Positions 1 to 7,300 of a DNA stretch of 11,539 nt are shown here, piece by piece. The DNA is from an uncultured Veillonella sp. (GTDB lineage Bacteria; Bacillota; Negativicutes; Veillonellales; Veillonellaceae): assembly GCF_905209685.1 (NCBI RefSeq), contig NZ_CAJLUB010000050.1, forward strand, positions 1 to 11,539, read 5' to 3'. Positions within the stretch are counted from its first letter, which is position 1. Each line of letters starts with the position of its first letter. A model generated the notes under the pieces. It was not told the DNA's origin. It ran no database searches and saw only the letters and a list, made by a program, of their open reading frames with translations. The translations under genes were made by a program, and so were the position numbers.

Positions 1-350
1 ACCAGCCACATTAAGTTTTTGGTTTTTTAGATCAATAGTCCCATTATTAGTACCATCAGTAATATTTAGGTTTTGGGACAAGTTAGCAACGGCTTGCTTA
101 ACATCACCAATATTGGCTGCATTAGTATCAGTTGTACCACCACTTGCAACATTAGTGATTATTTTATTGCCTGCGTTGATACCATCAGTTTTATCAATGG
201 AGATACCACCTACCGTTACTTTATCTGTTGTAATGCCAGTACCTGTAATAGCAGTAGTACCATTTGTTAAACCAGATGTGTTCATTACTGTATTGCCAGC
301 TGTAATAGAATCTACTGTAAGATCTTTCTTCGTAGCTACAGTAATTTTCT
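1..350 (-). repeat. Second copy of a stalk module within the partial adhesin
   Basis: The residues just before the window edge repeat two earlier parts of the same protein. DGINAGNKIITNVASGG followed by TNAANIGDVKQAVA (about residues 1211-1245) matches DGISAGGQQITNVSSGG followed by TNAANITDVKNAVA (about 701-735). NLSQNLNITDGTNNGTIDLK and QKLNVAG, encoded by about bases 1-90, match LSQNLTVSDGTTDGAVNLK and QKLTVSG, encoded by about 841-920. The stalk is therefore built from recurring modules, and the cycle is probably continuing where the window stops. Confidence 0.75.
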
Positions 351-3300
351 TTTTATCTGTACTATCTTGAGTGATTAAAATATTATCGCCATTGATAAGA
401 TCTACAGTATCACCGCCTTGTACAGTTATTTTATCTGTTGTGCTGGAATTTGTTGTAAGATTCCATGCTGCACCAGCTTTAGCTGCATCAGCTGCTTTAT
501 TAATAGCATCAGCTACATTTTTAGATGTTGCTAAGCCATCATCGCCCGTTACAGATGCTACGCCTGTATTGGCATCGCTAGTAATAGCTGCACGTTTAGT
601 GGAAATTTCAACAGTGTTGCCATTCATCTTCGTAGATACTAAGTCACCTGTCGCAGCTTTTACATTGAATGCCACATCACCATCTTTTAAGGATTGGCTA
701 GATGCTGTGCCGCTATCTGCACCAAGAGAGATGTTACGAGCTACTGCTGTGGACGCATTATCTACTTTAGTTTTTGTAGTTGCATCAAGACCTACTGTAA
801 CAGTTTGGCCATTTACAGTTGTAGTTACACCATTAGTGCCAGATACAGTAAGCTTTTGATTTTTAAGGTTAACAGCACCATCTGTAGTGCCATCAGAAAC
901 AGTAAGATTTTGAGATAAACCATCAACAGCTTTATTGATAGAGTCCGCTACATTTTTAGCAGTCGCTAAACCATCTGTAGGACTATTTACTTTAGCTTTA
1001 CCATCAGCGTCATTAGTAATAGTTTCTGTGGCAGTAGAAATAGTTACAGTACCATTTGTACCTACCGTAGCTTTTGTAAAAGTACCATCTGTAAAGTTTA
1101 AACCATTTGCCAAGGATACTTTATTTTCATTGGCACCATTAGCTTTGTATGTCAATTGTGTTTGATTAGCTAGCTTTGTAGTATCGATACCAATAGCATA
1201 ATCCTTGGAGTTAGTACCTGCTGTTGGTGTAATTGTAATAGGATTATCCGCCGTATTAGCCTTGCTAACAGTTACTGCGCCTACAGCTAAATCTTTTACT
1301 TTAGCAGAATCAACAGCTACTTGTACACCTGTAGCAGAGGCCTTAGTAGTAACTAGATCGCCATCACCAGCTACTTTAAAGGTCGCATCACCGTCTTTAA
1401 GATACTTAAGACCTGTAGATCCTGTATCACCTGTTAATCCAATACCTTTAGTCGTAGCATTTACCGTACTCTTGTCTAGACCAACAACAAGACTGCCATT
1501 ATTCGTACCCAATAAATCAGTTCTAATACCATTAGCACCGATTACTTTAAGTGGACTTTCACTAAGCTTAACAGTACCAGTTTTAGAATTTGTATCTAGT
1601 TTTAATGTAACAGCAGCTACAGCATTCTTTACATCTGTAATATTGGCTGCATTAGTACCTACATTACCACCGCTAGAAACATTGGTAATTTGTTGACCAC
1701 CTGCACTAATACCATCTGTACCAAACTTAACAGTTTTCGTAGCAGTTTTTGCAGTTAAACCATCACGAGTTATGGTCACATTATTACTACCAGTAGTCGG
1801 ACCAATTTGAAGCGTTGTATTACTCAATACATTATCGCCGGCTTTAAATGAATCGCCAGTAAAGTTTCTACCTTTTACAGAACCATTTGTACCATCTAGA
1901 GTAATTTGATTGCCACCAGAAGAAACCGTAACAGATCTATTAGCTTTCACAGTATCTACAGTAATCGCCTTATTCAAAGAAGTAGTAATTTTTTTGCCAC
2001 TACGAGTTACTGTAATATTGTTGTCCCCACCAAAGATTACAGTATCTGATTTATTGATTACTTCAGGAGCACTAGGATCCCTGTCTGCCGCTAATTTCCA
2101 ATGATATGCATTGGCAGAAATGGCTTTATTGATAGCATCCGCTACATTTTTAGAATCAGCCATGCCTGCAGCATTTGCAGAAGCTTGACCATTTGTGACA
2201 TTAATATTTTGTGTTTTACCAGAAATTGTAAGGTTTTGGCCGTTGGCAGATGTTGTAATGTATGTATTATCGCCCTTAAGACCTAATGTACTATTTGCGA
2301 TATTCACATTGCCAGTATTTACATTACCAGAGAACGCAAGGTTAACACTCTTTAATTGGGCTACGTTAACTGCATCTGTATCTCTTGTACCCGCTGCAAG
2401 ACCTGTAAGTTGACGTGTTACAGTAGTACCATTACCAATAGAAACGGCACCAGTTGTACTAGTAAGTACATTGCCAGTTAAACCAGAATAATTATCTGTA
2501 CGGTTTGTATTAGGATTATAACCTTTATTAGTAACACCACCTATTACATTAGCAACTGAATCTCGACCTAAAGCAACACCACCATCAACGGTAACGCTAG
2601 AATCAGGACCAATAGCAACAGATTTAACTGCACTTGCATTAGCTCTAGTACCAATAGCAATAGAATATTGAGATGTGGAATTAACGCGACTACCTATGGC
2701 AATTGATTCTAGACCATTAGCTGTCGTTGCGGAGCCGATTGCAAGAGCTCTATTGCCTGTAGCTTTAGTTGGAGTAGATCCATAAGAACCAATGGCAATA
2801 GTTCCATCACTATTTGCTGAAGCACTACCACCTAATGCCACAGAATTATCACCATCAGCCGTTACATTCATACCCATAGCAACACTATAAAATTTATTAG
2901 ACTTAGCAGCTTGACCAACTGCAACACCGCCTAACGCAGCCGTAGTTTCATTAGTACCTACAGCAACACCATTTTTACCAGATGCAGAGGACTTATGACC
3001 TACTGCAAGGGAATTCTCCCCAGTAGCAGTAGTTTGCATACCAACAGCAGTAGCCGATGTAGCATTAGCTGTAGACAAAATACCTAAAACTGTTGAAGAC
3101 GCACCTGTAGATGTATTCTTTCTACCTACTGCTACTGCACCTTCACCAGTAGCTTGAGATTCAGAACCAATAGCTAGAGAGTTAGATGTTTTAGCATTTG
3201 TCTTATAACCAATACTTACACCTGCACCCCCATCTGCCTTAGCAGCAGTACCAATAGCTACGCTATATCCTCCAGAAGCAACAGCATAATTATTAAATTG

Positions 3301-3816
3301 ATCGGATGATGCGCCACCAATAGCAACATCGCCAGCATTAGTTGCTTGTGCATATGTACCACCTGCAAAAGCGCCAAAGCCAGTCGCCTGAGTAGCACTA
3401 CCAATAGCAGTACCACGAACACTAGAATTCGCGATTAGGCCTAAGGATACACCACCTCTGCCAGTCGCATGAGCACCAGCACCAATAGCTACAGCTGGTT
3501 GAGCTGGATCAGCATATTGTGAATTAGCTATTGCTCTGTAACCGATAGCAATAGATTGATTACTGTTGGACTGGGATTCATTACCGATAGCAAGACCATT
3601 AGTTAAGTTTGAATACATTTTAGTACCGCCCTCAATAGTTCCAGTCGGTCTATCTGCTGCAGTTACATCTGCAACTACACCAACTTGCATTGCTAAGGCA
3701 GCTAAGATACTTGCTACTACGATTTTCTTTTTCCCTGTTTTATTTTTTGCCATTTCAGATACTACAACATAGCACTGTTTGGACTTAGACCAAATGACTT
3801 TAAATATCTTATTCAT
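1..3816 (-). CDS. Trimeric autotransporter adhesin, N-terminal 1272 residues (3' end outside window)
   Basis: Surface adhesin of the YadA/Hia type: Sec export, then trimeric insertion in the outer membrane. Translating every codon from ATG 3816 to position 1 gives no stop. Residues 1-32 are an extended signal region (MNKIFKVIWSKSKQCYVVVS, then a KTGKKK basic stretch), followed by a hydrophobic core to about residue 53. Residues 75-472 are a YadA-like head of roughly 14-residue repeats (AIGxxAxA). A DTDAVNVAQLK neck lies at 479-489. The visible stalk (493-1272) contains a Trp-ring/GIN-like module (W1118, NGDNILITQ at 1142-1150), several NVADAINKA segments and two copies of a module with TNAANIxDVKxAV. 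Residues 1026-1172 resemble one stalk unit of the upstream adhesin. The start is set by AAGAAGGA ending 6 bases before ATG and by identity with the paralogue's signal. The barrel is not visible, so anchoring is inferred. Ligand unknown. Confidence 0.95.
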   Translation of the reverse strand, partial: MNKIFKVIWSKSKQCYVVVSEMAKNKTGKKKIVVASILAALAMQVGVVADVTAADRPTGTIEGGTKMYSNLTNGLAIGNESQSNSNQSIAIGYRAIANSQYADPAQPAVAIGAGAHATGRGGVSLGLIANSSVRGTAIGSATQATGFGAFAGGTYAQATNAGDVAIGGASSDQFNNYAVASGGYSVAIGTAAKADGGAGVSIGYKTNAKTSNSLAIGSESQATGEGAVAVGRKNTSTGASSTVLGILSTANATSATAVGMQTTATGENSLAVGHKSSASGKNGVAVGTNETTAALGGVAVGQAAKSNKFYSVAMGMNVTADGDNSVALGGSASANSDGTIAIGSYGSTPTKATGNRALAIGSATTANGLESIAIGSRVNSTSQYSIAIGTRANASAVKSVAIGPDSSVTVDGGVALGRDSVANVIGGVTNKGYNPNTNRTDNYSGLTGNVLTSTTGAVSIGNGTTVTRQLTGLAAGTRDTDAVNVAQLKSVNLAFSGNVNTGNVNIANSTLGLKGDNTYITTSANGQNLTISGKTQNINVTNGQASANAAGMADSKNVADAINKAISANAYHWKLAADRDPSAPEVINKSDTVIFGGDNNITVTRSGKKITTSLNKAITVDTVKANRSVTVSSGGNQITLDGTNGSVKGRNFTGDSFKAGDNVLSNTTLQIGPTTGSNNVTITRDGLTAKTATKTVKFGTDGISAGGQQITNVSSGGNVGTNAANITDVKNAVAAVTLKLDTNSKTGTVKLSESPLKVIGANGIRTDLLGTNNGSLVVGLDKSTVNATTKGIGLTGDTGSTGLKYLKDGDATFKVAGDGDLVTTKASATGVQVAVDSAKVKDLAVGAVTVSKANTADNPITITPTAGTNSKDYAIGIDTTKLANQTQLTYKANGANENKVSLANGLNFTDGTFTKATVGTNGTVTISTATETITNDADGKAKVNSPTDGLATAKNVADSINKAVDGLSQNLTVSDGTTDGAVNLKNQKLTVSGTNGVTTTVNGQTVTVGLDATTKTKVDNASTAVARNISLGADSGTASSQSLKDGDVAFNVKAATGDLVSTKMNGNTVEISTKRAAITSDANTGVASVTGDDGLATSKNVADAINKAADAAKAGAAWNLTTNSSTTDKITVQGGDTVDLINGDNILITQDSTDKKKITVATKKDLTVDSITAGNTVMNTSGLTNGTTAITGTGITTDKVTVGGISIDKTDGINAGNKIITNVASGGTTDTNAANIGDVKQAVANLSQNLNITDGTNNGTIDLKNQKLNVAG
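2092..2520 (-). repeat. Head-neck-stalk junction shared with the upstream adhesin
   Basis: Residues 433-575 match residues about 620-760 of the neighbouring adhesin (8390-8812) nearly collinearly. Both contain RTD-Y, a last beta-roll turn, RQ(L/I), AAGTxDTDAVNVAQLKSVN, LAF(S/T)G, DxTYITT, (S/T)ANG and GMADxxNVADAIN. Over the 24 residues centred on the neck I count 22 identities. Outside this block the two stalks soon diverge. The segment carries the neck that closes the beta-roll and hands over to the stalk. The similarity implies duplication or recombination between the genes. Confidence 0.8.
2401..3594 (-). other. YadA-like beta-roll head of the downstream adhesin
   Basis: Residues about 75-472 of the partial adhesin. 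Short repeats with the core (V/I)A(I/V/L)G recur about every 14 residues, for example NGLAIGNESQ, QPAVAIGAGAHATG, YSVAIGTAAK and KSVAIGPDSS. This is the known pattern of the left-handed parallel beta-roll heads of YadA-type trimeric adhesins, which usually carry the adhesive surface. At DNA level the same pattern appears as plus-strand 'accaatagc'-like words about every 42 bases. The roll appears to be one continuous head ending in a neck at residue 479, unlike the two-headed neighbour. Confidence 0.85.
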
Positions 3817-3822
3817 ACATTT

Positions 3823-3830
3823 TCCTTCTT
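3823..3830 (-). promoter_or_regulatory. Ribosome binding site of the downstream adhesin
   Basis: AAGAAGGA on the minus strand ends 6 bases before ATG 3816, a normal Shine-Dalgarno spacing. A second ATG at 3820 overlaps the true start out of frame (ATG TAT GAA TAA) and would give only three codons. The protein start at 3816 is preferred because MNKIFKV is the conserved beginning of both adhesins. Confidence 0.75.
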
Positions 3831-3900
3831 TAAATTACTAACCCTCAACTATATGAATCATATGTTCCACACTTCTCTCAGTCTGGAAATAATGAAAGCT

Positions 3901-3944
3901 ACATAGCTTTACATTTATAAAAACATAGCTTTACATTTATAAAA
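3901..3944 (-). repeat. Perfect tandem duplication of a 22-bp unit in the adhesin leader
   Basis: Bases 3901-3922 and 3923-3944 are identical 22-mers (plus strand begins acatagctttac and ends tttataaaa), directly adjacent. They lie about 85-130 bases upstream of ATG 3816 and just downstream of the predicted promoter, so both copies would be in the 5' untranslated leader. The ATG-proximal copy joins AAAGCT at 3895-3900 to form an inverted repeat with arms AAAGCT/AGCTTT and loop ACAT (3895-3910). The other copy lacks that partner. Confidence 0.9.
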
Positions 3945-3955
3945 ACCTATCTTTA

Positions 3956-3985
3956 ATTCTACCATAATTTATCTAATTTTCTCAA
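3956..3985 (-). promoter_or_regulatory. Predicted sigma70-type promoter of the downstream adhesin
   Basis: On the minus strand, TTGAGA (3985-3980) and TAGAAT (3961-3956) are separated by 18 bases. TGG immediately precedes the -10 box, giving an extended -10 (TGn). Each box matches five of six (-10) or four of six (-35) consensus positions. Transcription would start near 3949 and give a leader of about 130 bases that includes the tandem 22-mers. Because it lies downstream of the previous gene's terminator, it suggests an independent transcript. Confidence 0.65.
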
Positions 3986-3989
3986 TTTA

Positions 3990-4294
3990 AAAGTGTAATT
4001 TTTGGATATTTACTATTATCTCAATTATGCATAGAGTATGCTTAAACACGCAGTATCATCATAATTCATTTATAATTCACCTTAATAAATTGCATATTAT
4101 ATGAATTTTTATGCTCCTAATTGAGAACGAAAAGAATATTAGATTTCATTACAAAATTAATCACCGTCTAAAAATATTCATAAATTATTCATTATATACA
4201 GTTTTATCGATATTTTTATTAATTATTAAATTAGAATTTTCAGACTATTTTATTTTTCAGATATAGCTTTAATAAACTATTTTTGTTTTCATAC
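3990..4294. other. AT-rich intergenic stretch with no recognised gene
   Basis: Roughly 300 bases of very AT-rich DNA between the terminator of the complete adhesin and the promoter of the next one. I see no convincing reading frame, RNA gene or mobile element. Minor features are an inverted repeat GCATA-GAG-TATGC (4029-4041) and a short direct repeat of ATAATTCA around 4070-4087. It could bind nucleoid proteins or regulators, but nothing specific can be assigned. Confidence 0.6.
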
Positions 4295-4330
4295 TAAAAA
4301 GAGCCCCCCTCATTCGAGGAAGGCTCTTTC
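4295..4330 (-). terminator. Strong intrinsic terminator of the complete adhesin gene
   Basis: On the minus strand, AGAGCCTTCCTC, loop GAAT and GAGGGGGGCTCT form a 12-bp stem with two G-U pairs, followed by a T run (TTTTTAG). It begins about 60 bases after the TAA at 4388, as expected for a Rho-independent terminator. Flanking A residues on the other side could allow weak termination from the opposite strand. Confidence 0.9.
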
Positions 4331-4387
4331 TAGTTTTACATATCCATTCACGGGATATACATAGTTCTAACTATATGTACAATATGA

Positions 4388-7300
4388 TTATGCTTTATTT
4401 GCCAACAATTGGTTAACTGCTGCTTTCAACGCATCAATTTCAGATTGTTGTTGTTCAAGCTTGGATTTGTACTCTTCATTTTGGGAACGCAAGTGACTTA
4501 CTTCATCTTGCATTACGTAGATAGAGCTGATAGGACCAGCTTTATAACGTTCTGGAATCGCATCTTTTCTATCACGGCTACCACCGAATTTGTGAGTTAC
4601 ACCAGCATTAATCATGTTATGGCTAGAACCAAGTGTAACACCAATATTGAACATAGTATCTTCAGTTTTGTAATGGGCAAGACCGATTGCACCAGCTGTT
4701 TCACCACGGTAGTTACCAATACCAGCCATAATTTGTGTTGGTTCCAATGGATCGTATTGGATTGGTTTCAACGCTGCCATAGCTGCTGCATGAGCACCTA
4801 CACGTTGTGTTTCAACACCTACACGGTTAATAGCTTCTTGTAAACCTGCTTGTGCACCTTTCAATTGGCTAACGTTTACTGCATCTGTATCTGCTGTACC
4901 AGGTGCTACACCATGAATTTGGTTACCACCATTGTTCAAGCCATCTACAGTAAGGGATACAGGGCTAGCTGCAGAGTTTGCAGGGTTAATAGTCATACCT
5001 GCGCCATTAACTGTTGTAGAGTTACCAGCTGCATCTTTTACAGTTGTACCAGCAGGAGTGATTTTAGTGGATGGACCATTTTCATCACCTACAGTTACAC
5101 TGTTAAGACCTTTCACGTCTTTAGCTAGGCTATATGTGAAAGTAGTACCATCTTGTTTAACTTCAAGGTTATCACCTGCTTGGAATTTAACAGTATCGCC
5201 ACCTTGTACTTTTTCAACAGTACCGCCAGCTGCAGTTACGTTCCATGCAGATAGATCTTTAACTTGTTGTTTACCAGCATCTGTTAAGTTGCTCAAATCT
5301 TGATTTGCTGCATTATCGATTTTTGCTTTTGTTGCATCATCGATTTTAACAGTTACATCTTCACCATTAGCTTCAGTTGTTAAACCGTTTTCGCCTTTGA
5401 TGTTGAATTTAACATCGCCTGTGCTCAAGGATTTTTCATCAGTAGAACCAGTGTTACCACCTAAGGAAATCTTACGGCCGATTGCTTCTGTGTTTTTATC
5501 GATTTGAGCTTTGTTTTTCGCAATATTATCAGCATTTTTACCAATGTTAGTTTTATTTTCTGCTACTTGATCATCAACTGCTTTTAATTGATCTTCAGTT
5601 GCTGCACGACCAGATACAGGTTGTGTTTGACCTGGTACCCAAGTTTTATTAGTCAAGCCTGTTACTTCTGGAGTTTCTACACCATCAGTTGCTTTTACTT
5701 TAGGTGCTGTAATTGTGTCATTAGCAGTTACTGTATCGAATGTTACATCTTTCTTAGTTGCAATTGTGAAATCTTTACCATTTTGAGTAATGGAAATATT
5801 ATCACCATCGATGAACTTAACTGTGTTACCACCTTCAACTTTTTCAGCAGTACCATTATTAGCCACTACATTCCATGCAGATAAATCTTTAACTTGTTGT
5901 TTACCAGCATCTGTTAAGTTGCTTAAATCAGTATTTGCTGCATTATTGATTTTGTTTGCAGTATCATCGTCTAATTTAACAGTTACATCGTCACCATTAG
6001 CCTCAGTTGTAATGCCATTTGCACCTTTAATATTGAATTTCACATCACCTGTGCTCAAGGATTTTTTATCTGTATCGCCATTATCACTGCCTAAGGAAAT
6101 CTTACGAGCGATAGCTGTTGTATTTTTATCAATTTGTTCTTTATTTGCCGCAATATTATCTTTGTTAGTTTTAATATCGTCAGCATTCTTAGTGATGTTA
6201 GCTTTATTTGCTGCTACTTGATCATCAACTGCTTTCAATTGATCTTCAGTGGCTGCACGACCAGATACAGGTGTTGTTTGGCCTGGTACCCAAGTTTTAT
6301 TTGTTAAACCACTTACTTCTGGAGCTGTAATTTTTTGGTTTGCTGTAACGTTATCAAATGTTACATCTTTCTTTGTGGCAACTGTGAACTCTTTACCATT
6401 TTGTGTAATGGAAACATTGTCACCATCGATGAATTTAACTGTATCGCCACCTTGAACCTTTTCAGCAGTACCATTGTTAGCTACTACATTCCAAGCTGCT
6501 AAATCTTTAACTTGTTGTTCACCAGTTGGAGTCAAGTTGCTCAAATCACGGTTTGCTGCATTATCGATTTTATCTTTTGTAGCATCGTCCAATTTAACGG
6601 TTACATCTACTCCATTAGCTGCAGTAGTAATGCCATTTTCACCTTTAATATTGAACTTCACATCACCAGTGCTCAAAGATTTTTCATCTGTATCACCATC
6701 ATCACTACCTAAGGAGATTTTACGAGCAATAGCTGCTGTATTTTGATCAATATTAGCTTTATTTGTAGCAATATCGCCTGCATTTTTATTGATAGCAGTT
6801 TTGTTAGCCGCAATATCACCTGCATTTTTATCGATAGCAGCTTTGTTATCTGCAATCTTTTGTTTATTATCAGCAATATCACCAGTATTTTGAGTGATAT
6901 TGTCTTTGTTTGCTTTAACTTGATCGTCAACTGCTTTCAATTGATCTTCAGTTGCTGCACGACCAGACGTAATATTATTTGGATCCCAAGTTTTATTAGT
7001 CAAGCCTGTTACTTGAGGAGTTTCTACACCTGTTGTAGCCTTCACTGTTGGTGCTGTAACTGTTTGATTTGCAGTAACAGAATCGAATGTTACATCTGAC
7101 TTAGTCGCAAATGTGAAGTCTTTACCAGATTGTGTAATAACAATGTTATCACCATTGATGTATTTAACAGTGTCGCCACCTTTAACATCTTCAGCAGTAC
7201 CATTGTTAGCAACAACCTTCCAAGCCGCTAAATCTTTAACCTTTTTCTCACCATCTGGAGTCAAGTTGCTCAAATCTTGGTCAGCAGCGTTATCGATTTT

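Noticed and set aside
371..859. Plus-strand open frame of 162 codons, and many similar plus-strand frames across both adhesins
   Set aside because: They are antisense to intact adhesin frames, have low-complexity composition dictated by the repeat codons opposite, and resemble no protein family I know.
2560..3600. Regularly spaced short repeats ('accaatagc'-like words about every 42 bases), superficially like a CRISPR or tandem array; the same pattern occurs at about 8870-9430
   Set aside because: They translate on the minus strand into the 14-residue AIG turns of the beta-roll heads; the repeats are degenerate at DNA level and there are no conserved palindromic repeats or uniform spacers.
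3817..4294. Possible small RNA gene or riboswitch in the spacer between the adhesins
   Set aside because: Apart from the promoter, the tandem 22-mers and short AT-rich dyads I could find no conserved riboswitch core, no tRNA-like fold and no second terminator.
4409..4843. Cysteine- and phenylalanine-rich plus-strand open frame of 144 codons
   Set aside because: It is the antisense shadow of the conserved barrel anchor; its composition reflects the complementary codons and no ribosome binding site or family signal supports it.
6709..6930. Minus-strand open frame of 73 codons in another frame of the stalk
   Set aside because: It lies entirely inside the coiled-coil coding region of the complete adhesin and is a Lys/Leu/Ile-rich frame shadow of its repeats.
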